Assembly: GCA_022730375.1 (NCBI GenBank)
Contig: DZDA01000005.1
Span: 1-57,159, forward strand
Source: Thiomonas intermedia
GTDB taxonomy: Bacteria; Pseudomonadota; Gammaproteobacteria; Burkholderiales; Burkholderiaceae_C
DNA length: 57,159 nt
Direction of reading: 5' to 3'
This document shows positions 16,845-27,200 of the stretch, piece after piece (within the stretch, counting starts at the first letter, position 1; the number at the start of each line of letters is the position of its first letter). The notes under the pieces are model-generated. The model saw only the letters and a list, made by a program, of their open reading frames with translations, had not been told where the DNA came from and made no database searches. A program made the translations under genes and the position numbers.

Positions 16845-17906
16845 TCAGGGTTTGCGTCCGAGCCAGATTTCGAAGCAGGCGCCGCCGCCAGCGCGGGGCA
16901 GGCAGCGTGCTTCGCCGCCATGCTGGCGGGCGATGCGGCGCACGAGGGCCAGGCCCAGCCCGGTGCCTTCGCCGCGCCCGGACAGGCGCTCGAAAGGCTC
17001 GAAAATGCGCTGCGCATCGGCCGGGGGAATGCCCGGCCCCTGGTCGCAGACGCGGATGATGCCGCCGCCCTGCACTGCGGTCAGGCTGACTTGCGGCGCG
17101 GCGCCTGGTGCGTGTCGCTTGGCGTTGTCGAGCAGGTTGCGCACGGCGCGGCGCAGCAGGCGCTCGTCGCCCTGCAGGGTGATCCAGTCGCCGTGCACTT
17201 CAACGTCGAAACGTGCGGCTTCTTCGGCCAGAAGGGCGAGCAGGTCCAGTTCTTCGAGCTGGAGGGTTTGTCCGGTCGCGGCATCGAGTCGGCTGGAGAG
17301 CAGGATGTCGTCGATCAGCGCATCGAGCTCGGCAAGATCATGTTTGGCGGCACGCGCGGCGACATCGCGCGCAGCGGCGGGCACGGGGGTGGACAGCGTC
17401 TCCAGGCTGAGACGCAGCCGCGTGAGCGGGGTGCGCAGTTCGTGCGAGGTGTAGGCCAGCAGCGATTTATGGCTCTGCATCAGCGATTCAATTCGCCCGG
17501 CGGCGGTGTTGAAGCTCTGCGCGAGTTGCGCCACTTCGTCGCGGCCTTGCACGGGCACGCGCGCGCTCAGATCACCCTCGCCCAGCGCCTGTACGCCTTG
17601 CTGCAGGTTTTCCAGTCGGCGGGTGAGGCGGCGCATCAGGGGCAGGGTCACGGCGCTGACCACCAGCGCGGTGAGCACCGTGCCGGTGAAGGGCGACAGC
17701 AGCAAGCGTCGCCAGGGCGAGGGCTGGATGCCTTGCGCCGCCATGAGCGCGCGGAACATGGCACGGCGGATTTCCGCCTCCTGCGGATCGGAAAAAAACA
17801 GCCAGTGAAACAGCAGCGCCGACACCACGGCCTGCGCGAGCAGCGCGAGGATGAGCGCAAGCCAGAGGCGCCGCCACAGCTTTGACTTCGCGCCGGACGC
17901 GGCCAT
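16845..17906 (-). CDS. Sensor histidine kinase, Cpx/Env-like
   Basis: An inner-membrane sensor kinase of 353 residues, partner of the response regulator encoded two bases upstream. Membrane segments lie near 14-36 and 72-94, enclosing a very short periplasmic part of about 35 residues, too small for a classical ligand domain. A HAMP region (about 90-145) leads to the dimerisation/phosphoacceptor box SHELRTPL with His155. The catalytic domain shows NLLDNAKRH, DQGPGIP and GEGTGLGLAL. The ATG at 17906 is preferred to a TTG at 17912 that overlaps the regulator stop. Together with the Spy/CpxP-like gene upstream this resembles a Cpx-type envelope stress system. Confidence 0.93.
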   Translation of the reverse strand: MAASGAKSKLWRRLWLALILALLAQAVVSALLFHWLFFSDPQEAEIRRAMFRALMAAQGIQPSPWRRLLLSPFTGTVLTALVVSAVTLPLMRRLTRRLENLQQGVQALGEGDLSARVPVQGRDEVAQLAQSFNTAAGRIESLMQSHKSLLAYTSHELRTPLTRLRLSLETLSTPVPAAARDVAARAAKHDLAELDALIDDILLSSRLDAATGQTLQLEELDLLALLAEEAARFDVEVHGDWITLQGDERLLRRAVRNLLDNAKRHAPGAAPQVSLTAVQGGGIIRVCDQGPGIPPADAQRIFEPFERLSGRGEGTGLGLALVRRIARQHGGEARCLPRAGGGACFEIWLGRKP

Positions 17907-17908
17907 GT

Positions 17909-18655
<747 letters not shown>

Positions 18656-18718
18656 GGGAAATCCCGTTCAGGAAGTCGCAGTTTCAAAAAACGCAGTTTC
18701 AGCAAAACAAGGTTTCAT

Positions 18719-18749
18719 CAAAAACACACAGGCCGCGACAAGCGGCCTG
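18719..18749 (-). terminator. Intrinsic terminator between the Spy-like gene and the response regulator gene
   Basis: On the minus strand CAGGCCGC (18749-18742) pairs with GCGGCCTG (18736-18729) around a 5-nt loop, followed by TGTG then TTTTT. It lies 21 bp past the Spy-like stop codon, separating chaperone output from regulator output. Confidence 0.75.
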
Positions 18750-18769
18750 CGTCCATCTGTGACGATGCC

Positions 18770-19366
18770 TTATTGCATCATGCCCGGGCCGCCCATCGGG
18801 TTCATGCCAGGACCCATGCCGGAGCCGTGACGATGTTCCATGCGCTCCATGCGGTGTTCCATCATGGCGTAGAGCTTGGCGCGTTGCTCGGGAGTGAGGA
18901 TTTGCGCCATTTCGTACTGCGTCTGCGTGCGGTCACGCGAGAGCTGGTTGGCCAGGGCCATCTGTTTGTCGCGCAAGGCCTCGAGTGCGCCGCGATCGAT
19001 CTGCGGCGCGGCCAGCAGCTTCATGCGCTGCTGCATCAGACCGCGCATTTGCTCCATTTCCGGGCGAGCTTTTTCCCAGGATTGTTTTTGCAGCGCGCGC
19101 ATTTTTTCACGTTGCTCCGGGTTGACGCCAGCTTTGGAGAGCATGCGCTCCATGCCGCGTTCGCCGTGTTTGCCGGGGCCGCAATGGCCCATTTTTCCCC
19201 CCATGCCGCCGTGCTGCATGGGGGCATCGGGCGGCGGGGTTTGCGCGCTGGCCAGCGCGGCGTGGCTGGCCACGGCGACGACCACTGCGGCACTGACCAT
19301 GCCCAGGGTACGACGCAGCCGCGACATCGGGGCGGACGTGGAAGGAGATGAGGCTTGAGGATTCAT
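18770..19366 (-). CDS. Spy/CpxP-family periplasmic stress protein
   Basis: A 198-residue exported protein related to the periplasmic chaperone Spy and the Cpx inhibitor CpxP. After a signal sequence (hydrophobic stretch about 19-38, cleavage after ASA) there is a Met/His/Gly-rich segment with MQHGGMGGKMGHCGPGKHGE, then an alpha-helical part with two LTxxQ-type motifs (VNPEQREKM and LTPEQRAKL), and a Met-rich tail. Met/His-rich stretches could bind copper or silver. The ATG at 19366 has AAGGA five bases upstream; a longer frame to 19426 lacks such a site. It sits just before a two-component system on the same strand, as cpxP does beside cpxRA, although here it is upstream and not divergent. 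Confidence 0.85.
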   Translation of the reverse strand: MNPQASSPSTSAPMSRLRRTLGMVSAAVVVAVASHAALASAQTPPPDAPMQHGGMGGKMGHCGPGKHGERGMERMLSKAGVNPEQREKMRALQKQSWEKARPEMEQMRGLMQQRMKLLAAPQIDRGALEALRDKQMALANQLSRDRTQTQYEMAQILTPEQRAKLYAMMEHRMERMEHRHGSGMGPGMNPMGGPGMMQ

Positions 19367-19474
19367 GGCAGTCCTTGAGAAGGAAGTGACGATGAATCCA
19401 TTTTGCGCTGCGGCGATTGCCCGCAAGTCTCGCGGGGGTGAAGATATGTAAAGCTGCGAAATCTTGTGCCGCGC

Positions 19475-19744
19475 TTACTCGCCTTCGCCAAATTTGTCGT
19501 CGAACAGCGCCTGCACCGCGTCGAGTGCGATATCGGCCTGATCGCCTTCGGCATCGATCGTGACGGTGGAGCCGATGCCCGCCGCCAGCATCATCACCCC
19601 CATGATGCTCTTGGCGTTGACGCGGCGCGCGCCCTTGGAAATGAAGATGTCGCAGGGGAACTGTCCCGCGAGCTTGGTGAGCTTGGCCGACGCGCGGGCG
19701 TGCAAACCGAGCTTATTGCTGACTTGAATGCTGCGTTGCGGCAT
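19475..19744 (-). CDS. ptsH: Phosphocarrier protein HPr
   Basis: An 89-residue cytosolic PTS carrier taking phosphate from enzyme I at His15 (LGLHARAS) and passing it to EIIA. The regulatory serine region is present as NAKSIMGVMML with Ser46, the site phosphorylated by HPr kinase in organisms that have it. The gene overlaps the end of the EIIA gene by 32 bases in another frame, so translation is probably coupled. ptsI, normally next, is missing here and lies about 10 kb downstream at 7915-9666. Between this gene and the Spy-like gene start are 108 bp with nothing evident. Confidence 0.95.
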   Translation of the reverse strand: MPQRSIQVSNKLGLHARASAKLTKLAGQFPCDIFISKGARRVNAKSIMGVMMLAAGIGSTVTIDAEGDQADIALDAVQALFDDKFGEGE

Positions 19745-20174
19745 GAGAAGGGCTGCGGAGGGGCTGTTGTTGTGGGGCGTTTGCGGAAACCTGAATCACG
19801 CCCTGAATGGCGCCAGCCGCCGCACGGGCGGCCAGACCGTCGAGCGACTCATCTTGATAGCACACCGACCGCAGCAGCATGGGCAGGTTCACCCCGGCCA
19901 CGATCTTGAGCTTGAGGTCGCCGGCCAGCTCGGATAGTCGCAGCGCGATATTGCTCGGCGTGGCGCCGAAAACGTCGACCAGCACCAGGGCGCTGCCATC
20001 TGCCGCAGCCTGGCGCAGCGCGGGCAAGGCGGCCTGCGCCGTGTCTTCAACAGCGGCGTCGGGCGCCACGTCGAAAGCCAGCAACTTCTGCGGACAACCG
20101 GCGTAGACATGGCTGGCGCATTCTTTCAAGGCGCTGGCGAGCGGGGCGTGGGCAACGATGAATAGACCGGGCAT
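19713..20174 (-). CDS. PTS mannose-type EIIA component
   Basis: A 153-residue cytosolic EIIA-Man domain protein with the phospho-acceptor His9 in LFIVAHAPLASAL and the family run LVLVDVFGATPSNIAL followed by VAGVNLPMLLRSV. No EIIB or EIIC partner is fused or adjacent, so it is likely part of a regulatory PTS, as proposed for many betaproteobacteria, rather than a sugar importer. The last 25 residues are rich in Ser, Gln and His and probably disordered; this tail is what overlaps ptsH. It is usually called manX or ptsA-like in relatives. Confidence 0.93.
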   Translation of the reverse strand: MPGLFIVAHAPLASALKECASHVYAGCPQKLLAFDVAPDAAVEDTAQAALPALRQAAADGSALVLVDVFGATPSNIALRLSELAGDLKLKIVAGVNLPMLLRSVCYQDESLDGLAARAAAGAIQGVIQVSANAPQQQPLRSPSHAATQHSSQQ

Positions 20175-20224
20175 ACGAACCTTACCGGCGAGTGAACCTG
20201 CTTTGCATGATAGGTCGCTGATTT

Positions 20225-20797
20225 TCAGGGGGATGGGGATAAATTCACAGATCCGGCGAAAGTTTGCGCCGCCTCATCCTTGAAGTCGTCTGTGGGGGCA
20301 AACGCGGTGACCTGATAGACGTTAATGCCCTGAGTGAACAGCAAAACCCGCTCTCGCACCGGCTTGCCGTCGGGCGTCTGACCGTCGATGCGAAGGTCAA
20401 GACCGTCTGGCAGACCCGGTGTGGCATTTTTGGGAATGTCAGGCGAAGAGAAGGTGACCTTGCCATGCACATTGTCAACCGCGGCCTGATGCAACTGAGC
20501 CAGCGCCCGGGCGGCCAGCGCGGGGTTGGGCAGCTGGGCATGGGCGAGCGCGAAGGTCATTTTGTCGGCCACGCAGCCGGTCATACTCATTTTTATTTTC
20601 TGGTCAGCCAGCACCACGTCCTGAGCAATCTGCTCCGGTTTGCAGGGATAGGTCAACAGAATGTTGATGTCCTTCGGTCGCACATCACGCCAGTCGAGTG
20701 CGGGAGAGCAGGCGCTGAGAAGCGCCGCAGCGGTAAGCAGCAGGGTGGAGAAACGGATCACCGACGCTGCCGCTGGATATCGGGCTGTGGATAACAT
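20225..20797 (-). CDS. Putative lipoprotein of unknown function
   Basis: A 190-residue predicted lipoprotein. The N-terminal signal ends in the lipobox LLSAC (Cys about residue 30). The mature part has two cysteines (YPCKPEQ, TGCVADK), which could form a disulfide, and a mixed alpha/beta look with KIKMSMTGC and VYQVTAFAP. I do not recognise a characterised family. It is divergent from the thioredoxin-fold gene with 39 bp between start codons, and precedes the EIIA-ptsH pair on the same strand by 50 bp, so it could share their transcript. Confidence 0.75.
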   Translation of the reverse strand: MLSTARYPAAASVIRFSTLLLTAAALLSACSPALDWRDVRPKDINILLTYPCKPEQIAQDVVLADQKIKMSMTGCVADKMTFALAHAQLPNPALAARALAQLHQAAVDNVHGKVTFSSPDIPKNATPGLPDGLDLRIDGQTPDGKPVRERVLLFTQGINVYQVTAFAPTDDFKDEAAQTFAGSVNLSPSP

Positions 20798-20836
20798 ACC
20801 CCCATTATCCCGTGACTTCGGAGTCGAGGTGGCTGT

Positions 20837-21376
20837 ATGTCGAAGGTGAAGGTGTTTTCTCAGAGCGAGCCACGAGAGGGTTTCGTCGCTTTAGGCCAAC
20901 AGTGGCGACAGTTTCTGCGCCTTGTTTCACTGCTTTTGCTGAGCTTGACGGCAGGCGCGGCCTGGGCGGAAACGCCACTGCCGCTGGTGCAGAACCTGCA
21001 GCAAAGCGCAATTCAGGCCGCGGCAAAGGATCAACCCCTCATCGTCATGTTCAGTCTGCCCAATTGCCCGTTCTGCGAAAAGCTGCGGCGCACTCAATAT
21101 CAGTTCATGGCCAAAGACGGCTATGTGGTGCAGCAGATCGAGATCACCAGCCGCGCCCCGGTCACCGGATTCGATGGCAAGCCGACGACGGGCGTCCAAC
21201 TGGCTCGGCAGTTCGGCATCCGGCTTGCGCCGACGGTGCTGTTTTTCGGGCCCGGCGGCAAAGAGATCGGCGAGCGCATCACCGGTGCGCCGACGGCCGA
21301 TTTTTACGGCGCGTTCATTGATCGCGCGCTGAAAGAGAGTGCGCAGGCGCTCAAGGCCAAGTCGGGCGCGGCCTGA
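20837..21376 (+). CDS. Exported thioredoxin-fold protein
   Basis: A 179-residue protein with an N-terminal membrane/signal segment (about 27-44, cleavage near AWA) and one thioredoxin-like domain. The redox motif is CPFC (Cys77, Cys80) in MFSLPNCPFCEKLRRTQY and the cis-proline loop is RLAPTVLFFGPGG. CPFC and the family look (SoxW/DsbD-C-like) suggest a periplasmic disulfide reductase; its partner is unknown. GAGGT lies upstream of the ATG. It stands immediately before the RND efflux cluster on the same strand, separated by about 260 bp of regulatory-looking DNA, so a link to thiol chemistry is possible but not shown. Confidence 0.85.
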   Translation: MSKVKVFSQSEPREGFVALGQQWRQFLRLVSLLLLSLTAGAAWAETPLPLVQNLQQSAIQAAAKDQPLIVMFSLPNCPFCEKLRRTQYQFMAKDGYVVQQIEITSRAPVTGFDGKPTTGVQLARQFGIRLAPTVLFFGPGGKEIGERITGAPTADFYGAFIDRALKESAQALKAKSGAA

Positions 21377-21403
21377 GCGGATAGGGCGGATAGGGCGGAT
21401 AGG
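21377..21403. repeat. Three tandem copies of a 9-bp unit
   Basis: GCGGATAGG occurs three times without interruption at 21377-21385, 21386-21394 and 21395-21403, starting directly after the stop codon of the thioredoxin-fold gene. Copy number at such short repeats can vary by slippage. Function unknown. Confidence 0.9.
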
Positions 21404-21454
21404 GGCTTGTCGCGCATTGGCGACAAATCGCCTCTCGACAAGACGGGAAATCCG

Positions 21455-21479
21455 ATACCCCCACGAGTATTGATATACT
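21455..21479 (+). promoter_or_regulatory. CsoR/RcnR-type operator candidate overlapping a -10 element
   Basis: ATACCCCCACGAGTAT (21455-21470) has matching ends ATAC/GTAT around a C-run, the general layout of CsoR/RcnR-family operators (short A/T-rich half-sites flanking a G/C run). TATACT at 21474-21479 is a five-of-six -10 match directly after it, without a good -35. The core CCCCCACG (21458-21465) recurs inverted at 21544-21551, and TACACC/GGTGTA (21555-21560, 21565-21570) forms a further small dyad. A CsoR/RcnR-family gene ends this cluster. The site assignment is inference. Confidence 0.5.
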
Positions 21480-21634
21480 CCGCCATGTATATATCGCGTG
21501 ACCTCGCCGCGCGGGGCGGCTATCCTCGAAGCAGTCTGCCCCGCGTGGGGGCTATACACCTGAGGGTGTAGTCGTTTCGGGGTCGGTTTCACGCATTCCT
21601 TGTTTAGATTTCCTCTTTCTGGCGGAGCTGGATG

Positions 21635-23107
21635 ATGACGGATTCCATGCCTCGACGCGTGCGCGTTGGGTTGTTGGCAGGTGCTTGTCTTTACGTTCTC
21701 GGGAGTATGGCGTCGGCGCAGGCTGAGACGCTGGATTTCCGTCAGGCGGTGGACGTGGCGCTGAGGCAGAACCCCGATTTGCTCGGCGTACAGGCACAGA
21801 TGGCGCAGGCGCGTGCCGGCATCAATCAGGCCGAGGGCGCCAAAATGCCCAAGATCACGGTGTCGGCGGGGGTTACCCGGACCAACGATGCGCTGAATGC
21901 CTTCGGCATCAAGCTGTCGCAGCGGCAGGCGACGTTCAATGACTTTGGCGCTGGGCAGTTCGACCCGACCAACCCCAATGTGCTGAGCGTGGCCCCCAAC
22001 TCGCTCAACTATCCGGGCTCGGTCAACAACTTCAACACCCGCATCCAGGCCGAGCTGCCGATTTACACCGGCGGCAAGTTGCAGGGGTATCTGCAACAGG
22101 CCCGCTCCATGCTGATGGCGGCACAGGCGGGCGATCAAGCGGCCAAGCAGCAGATCATCTATCACGCGCTGCAGGCGTATGACGGGGTTTATACCGCGCG
22201 CGCCTTCAAGGGCGTGGCGGGCAAGGCGCTGGAAGCGTCGCAAAGCCAGGTGAAAACGGTGGACAGCCTGTTCAAGCAGGGGGTGGTGATCAAAAGCGAT
22301 TTGCTTTCCGCGCAGGTGCGTCAGGAAGACGTGAAGCTGCAACAGGATCAGGCCGCCAATATGGAAGCGCAGGCGATGGACGCGCTGCATGTGGTGCTCG
22401 GCGTACCGCTGAACCAGCCCATCACCTTGGGGCCGGAGGTCATGGTGACCCTGCCCGAGGGCGACCCGAATGCGTGGGTCGGACAGGCGATGGAGCGCAA
22501 TCCGAAAATTCAGGCGCTGCAGCACCAGATTGCCGCGGCTGGCGGCAAGATCGAGGTAGCGCGCGCTGACCGCTATCCGCAGGTCGGCGCCATGGCGCGG
22601 TTCGATACCAATGATCCCAACGTCGGCTTCGAATCGCGCAGTTACACCGTGGGCGCGCAGCTCAACTGGACCATTTTTGACGGCGGCGTGACGCAGAACG
22701 CGGTCGATCAGGCCGTGGCCAAGCGCATGGAACTGCAGGCCAAGCTGCAGAGCGAACAGAACCAGCTTGGCATGCAGGTTCAGGACAGCTACCGCAAGGC
22801 CATCGACGCGTCCAATCAGGTCAAGACCCGCGAGCTGGCGGTCAAGCAATCCGAGGAGGCGGCACGCATTGTCAGCAAACGCTATGCCGATGGCGTGGGC
22901 ACGTTGGTAGAAGTGCAGGGCGCACAGGCACAGCTCGACAAGGCCCGGGCTGACCTCATCATGGCCAAGCAGCAGGTCAATATGCAGCGCGCCGCGTTGC
23001 GGCTGGCGATTGGTGATCTGACGCTCGACGCCACGCAGCCGATCAAGCCGGTGGCGCAAGCCGCGGTGGTGCAGACTGTTGCTGCAGACGCGCCCCCCAA
23101 ACCCTGA
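21635..23107 (+). CDS. TolC-family outer-membrane efflux channel
   Basis: A 490-residue outer-membrane protein with a signal peptide (cleavage near ASAQA) and two TolC/OEP repeats of long coiled-coil helices, e.g. RQAVDVALRQNPDLLGVQAQMAQA and LGVPLNQPITL at the end of the first half, then VGAQLNWTIFDGGVT in the second. No lipobox, so it is TolC-like, not an OprM-type lipoprotein. It would form the exit duct for the adaptor and RND pump encoded next. GGAG lies seven bases before the ATG at 21635; an ATG at 21632 is spaced less well. The 77 bp after it show no terminator. Confidence 0.93.
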   Translation: MTDSMPRRVRVGLLAGACLYVLGSMASAQAETLDFRQAVDVALRQNPDLLGVQAQMAQARAGINQAEGAKMPKITVSAGVTRTNDALNAFGIKLSQRQATFNDFGAGQFDPTNPNVLSVAPNSLNYPGSVNNFNTRIQAELPIYTGGKLQGYLQQARSMLMAAQAGDQAAKQQIIYHALQAYDGVYTARAFKGVAGKALEASQSQVKTVDSLFKQGVVIKSDLLSAQVRQEDVKLQQDQAANMEAQAMDALHVVLGVPLNQPITLGPEVMVTLPEGDPNAWVGQAMERNPKIQALQHQIAAAGGKIEVARADRYPQVGAMARFDTNDPNVGFESRSYTVGAQLNWTIFDGGVTQNAVDQAVAKRMELQAKLQSEQNQLGMQVQDSYRKAIDASNQVKTRELAVKQSEEAARIVSKRYADGVGTLVEVQGAQAQLDKARADLIMAKQQVNMQRAALRLAIGDLTLDATQPIKPVAQAAVVQTVAADAPPKP

Positions 23108-23184
23108 AAGCGCGGCCGACCGGGCGCTTTGCCCGTCTGCCGCGCGCCGTTTCCTGAAGTGCATCCGAATCTGATCTTTCTCTC

Positions 23185-24285
23185 ATGACCGCCATGAACC
23201 ATTCTGTCCTGCCTTTGCTGCGTCGTGCGCCGCTGGCCCTCGTGCTGTCCACGGCCCTGTTGTCGGCCTGCGGTCATCCCTCTGAGACCGCGCAAACCCC
23301 CGCAGCGCCCCGCGTGGTGGCGGCGCAAACGCTCAAGCTCGCTTCGAGCGATCAGAAAAATCTCACCCTGCTGTCGGGCACGGTGATGTCGAGCAATCAG
23401 GTGCAGATCGCGTCGCGGTTGATGGGCTATATCCGCACCCTCAATGTCAAAGAAGGGCAGACCGTGAAGGCCGGACAGTTGCTGTTCCAGGTCGATCCCA
23501 CCGATATTCAGGGTCAGGTGGCGCAGGCTCGCGCTGGGCTGGCGCAGGCGCAGGCCAATCTGGCCAATGCCAAGGGTGATTTCGAGCGCTTTGGCAATCT
23601 GTACAAAGAGCAGGCCATCCCCAAGCAGCAGTGGGATCAGATCCAGTTGCGCTATCAGGTGGCGCAGGAGCAGGTGGCCGCCGCGCAGGCCGGTTACAAC
23701 ACCGCTGCAGCGCAGATGCGCTACTCCTCCGTGACCTCGCCGATCACCGGTGTGGTGGTGCAGAAGATGGCCAACCAGGGTGACCTGGCCGCGCCGGGCC
23801 GCCCGGTGCTGGTGATCGAAGGGCAGGGCAAGCTGCAGGTGACGACGCAGGCGCCGGGTGATGTGTTCGCCAAGATCAAGGTGGGCGACAAGGTGCAGGT
23901 GCTGGCCAACGGCAAATCGCTTCAGGGCACCATCGCCCAGGCTGTGCCGGTGGCTGACCCGATGAGCCACACCCACACGGTGAAGATCGACCTGCCAGCC
24001 AACGCCGGGCTGGACAGCGGCAGCTTCGTGCGCGTGGGCTTTGCCGTCGGCAGTTCACCGCAGTTGCGTGTGCCGCAAAGCGCCGTGGTCGATCGCGCCG
24101 GGATGACCGGGGTGTTCGTCGTTGACAAGGACGGAATCGCCCACTTCCGGCTGGTGCGTCTGGGTGCGCAGATGGGCGCCGACGTCGAAATTCAGGCCGG
24201 GCTGAACGCGGACGACACCATCGTCACCAGTAATCTGCCTGAAGTGGAAAACGGCGTGAAGATCGGCGGAGGCAACCGTGGCTGA
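23185..24285 (+). CDS. RND efflux periplasmic adaptor lipoprotein (HlyD/AcrA family)
   Basis: A 366-residue membrane-fusion protein linking the RND pump to the outer-membrane channel. The signal ends in a lipobox (LLSAC), so it is lipid-anchored like AcrA. The lipoyl/barrel-sandwich halves are visible (GYIRTLNVKEGQTVKAGQLLFQVD and SPITGVVVQKMANQGDLAAPG) around a coiled coil (about 115-175), then a beta-barrel and membrane-proximal domain. No His-rich metal-binding extension is seen, unlike several heavy-metal adaptors. It overlaps the pump gene by eight bases, so translation is likely coupled. Confidence 0.93.
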   Translation: MTAMNHSVLPLLRRAPLALVLSTALLSACGHPSETAQTPAAPRVVAAQTLKLASSDQKNLTLLSGTVMSSNQVQIASRLMGYIRTLNVKEGQTVKAGQLLFQVDPTDIQGQVAQARAGLAQAQANLANAKGDFERFGNLYKEQAIPKQQWDQIQLRYQVAQEQVAAAQAGYNTAAAQMRYSSVTSPITGVVVQKMANQGDLAAPGRPVLVIEGQGKLQVTTQAPGDVFAKIKVGDKVQVLANGKSLQGTIAQAVPVADPMSHTHTVKIDLPANAGLDSGSFVRVGFAVGSSPQLRVPQSAVVDRAGMTGVFVVDKDGIAHFRLVRLGAQMGADVEIQAGLNADDTIVTSNLPEVENGVKIGGGNRG

Positions 24286-27200
24286 ACATGCGGCTCCCAT
24301 AAACAGCGCGGGCAAGCTGGCGCGCGCCTTCATCGAATCGAAGATCACCGCCCTGATCATGGTCGGTCTCACCCTCGCCGGGGTGCTGGCCTTGCTGGTC
24401 ACGCCGCGCGAATACAACCCGCAGATCGTGGTGCCGGCGGCGAACATCATCGTCGCCAAGCCGGGTGCGGGGCCGCAGGAGATTCAGAATCTGGTGGTCA
24501 AACCGCTCGAAGCCATCATGGCCTCGATGTCCGGCGTCGATCACACCTATGGCTATGCGACCAACGACTTCGGCGTGGTCACGGTGCAGTTCAAGGTGGG
24601 CGAAGACCAGGAGAAAAGCCTGGTCAAGATGTACAACCAGTTGATGCAGAACCTCGACCGAATTCCGCCCGGGGCCATGCAGCCGGTGATCAAGCCGATC
24701 AATGTGGACGACGTGCCCATCCTCACCCTGACGCTGTCGTCGGCGCAGATGAACGGCATGCAGCTGCGTGACGTGGGCGAGAAGGTGCTGGCGCATCTGC
24801 GCAATGTGCCCGGGGTGTCGTTCACCGAGGTGGTGGGCGGCGCTCCCCGCGCGGTGAACGTGGCGATTTCGCCGAGCAAGCTGGCGGCCGCCGGCATTCC
24901 GCTAGAACAGCTCGACAAGATTCTGCAAGGCAGCAATGCGGCAGCGCCCATCGGCAATCTGGTGGACGGCAACAAGGTCACTCCGGTTCGCATCGACAGC
25001 TTCCTCGGCAACGCACAGCAGGTGGGCGACATCCTGATCGGTGCGCCGGGCGGCAAGCCGGTCTATCTGAAGGATGTGGCCAAGGTCACCGAAGGGCCGG
25101 AGCAGGTGGACGACCTCTCGCACTTCGCCTGGGGTCTGGCCGCCAAGGGCAAGCCGCATGGTCAGGAGATGAGCGCGGTCACCCTGGCCATCGCCAAGAA
25201 ATCGGGCACCAATGCGGTGGTCGTGGTGCACGATGTGCTCGCCAAGCTCAGCGAGATCGAGAGCTATGCGCTGCCGCAGGGCGTGCATGTCACCGTGACC
25301 CGCGACGACGGCCACAAGGCCAACGAGGCGGTGAACACGCTGGTGGAGCATCTGGGCATTGCCATTGTCAGCGTGTCGCTGCTGCTGTGGTTCTTCCTCG
25401 GCTGGCGCGAGGCGGGCATCGTGACGCTTACCGTGCCGCTGACGCTGTTTGCCGTGCTCACGGTCGATCTGATCGTCGGCCAGACCATCAACCGCATCAC
25501 CCTGTTCGCGCTCATTCTCTCGCTGGGTCTGCTGGTGGATGGCGCCATTGTGGTGATCGAGAACATCCACCGACACCTGCATGGCGGGCCGATCAAGAAC
25601 TTTAATCGAACGGTGATTCAAGCAACCAACGAGATCGGCAACCCCACCAATATGGCGACGCTGGCGGTGATTCTCGCCTTCGTGCCGATGGCCTTTGTCA
25701 GCGGCATGATGGGGCCGTTCATGCGCCCCATCCCCATCAACGTGCCGGTGGCCATGATCGCTTCGCTCATCCTGGCCTATACCGTGGTGCCCTGGGCGGC
25801 GCGCGTCTGGCTGAGCAAAAAAGCCATGCGCGAAGCCCTGGCGCACAGCAGCAGCCTGGAAGAAGAAGGCGCGCACAAGCAGGACAAGCTGCACACGGCC
25901 TATCTGAAACTGATCGAGCCCATGCTGCGCAGCCGCACCCGGCGCAACCTCATGTTCCTCGCCGTGCTGCTGCTGCTCATCGTGGCCATGCTGATGCCGG
26001 CTTGGCAGTTCATCCGGCCCTCGGGAATGAACGGGCCTTTGTCGGCTCTGGGCGTTGAACTCAAGATGCTGCCCAACGACAACACCAACACCTTCCTGGT
26101 GCAGGTCGATACCCCGGCGGGTTCCACGCTGGAGCGCACCGATCAGGTGGCGCGCGCGGTGGGCGATGTGCTGGCCGCCAATCCTTATGTGGTCGATTAC
26201 CAGACCTTTGTTGGACAGGCAGCGCCGATCGACTTCGCCTCGCTGGTGCGCGGCGACATGCTCAAGCGGGGTGACAACTTCGCGCAGATCCGCGTGAACC
26301 TCGTAGGCAAAGGCGAGCGCTCGGTCGAGTCTCACGAAATCGTGCAGAAGCTCTATGACCAGTTGGCCCCGGTGCGCGCACGTTTCCCGTCCACCTTCAT
26401 CAAGCTGTTTGAAACCCCGCCGGGCCCGCCGGTGCGCGCGCAGGTCATGGCCGAGTTGTATGGGCCGAACTACGACACCCTGCGTTCCTCCGCCAAGGAC
26501 GTGCTGGGCGACTTCGACAAAACCTACGGCCTGATGAACCGGGACGACTCGGTGACGTCCACGACGTCGGAATACCGCATCAAGATCGACCGCCAGAAAG
26601 CGGCGATGTCGGGCATCGTGCCGGGGCAGATCATCCAGCTGCTGCACAACTATGTGTCGGGGCTGAAGGTTGGTGCGGTGCATGACAGCAACGCGCTGGA
26701 GCCGGTCAACATCATCGTGCGCGTGCCGCGCGCCGATCGCCAAAGCCCGCAGCAACTGCTCGACGTGCCGATCCAGAATGCGCAAGGCAAGGTGATTCCG
26801 CTCTCCGCCATCGCCACGGTGGAGAAGGCCACGCTGGCCAAGCCCATCTACACACGCGACCAGCATCCGGTGGTTTATGTCGGTGGCGAGATGATTCATT
26901 CGAGCCCGGTCTATGCCACCCTGAGCCTGAACTCCATGCTCGACGGCAAGAAACTGGCCAACGGAACCACCTTCACCACTGGCAACCTCGGCTTCACCGA
27001 AACCCCGGCCAGCGACCTCAAGGGTTATCAGTTGCTCTGGGGCGGCGAAATGCGCCTGACGCTCGACGTATTCCGCGATCTGGGCGCTGCCTTCATGGTG
27101 GCACTGGTGTTCATCTACCTGCTGCTGGTGGCGTATTACAAGTCCTTCCTGTTGCCGGTCATTGTGATGGGCGCCATTCCGCTGACGCTGATTGGCGTGT

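Noticed and set aside
21470-21495. TTGATA and TATATA as a promoter for the TolC-like gene
   Set aside because: The spacing of 12-14 bp is too short for a standard sigma-70 promoter; TATACT at 21474-21479 is the better -10.
20927-23164. 745-codon antisense frame over the thioredoxin and TolC-like genes
   Set aside because: It crosses two real genes and an intergenic region, with no recognisable motif or ribosome site.
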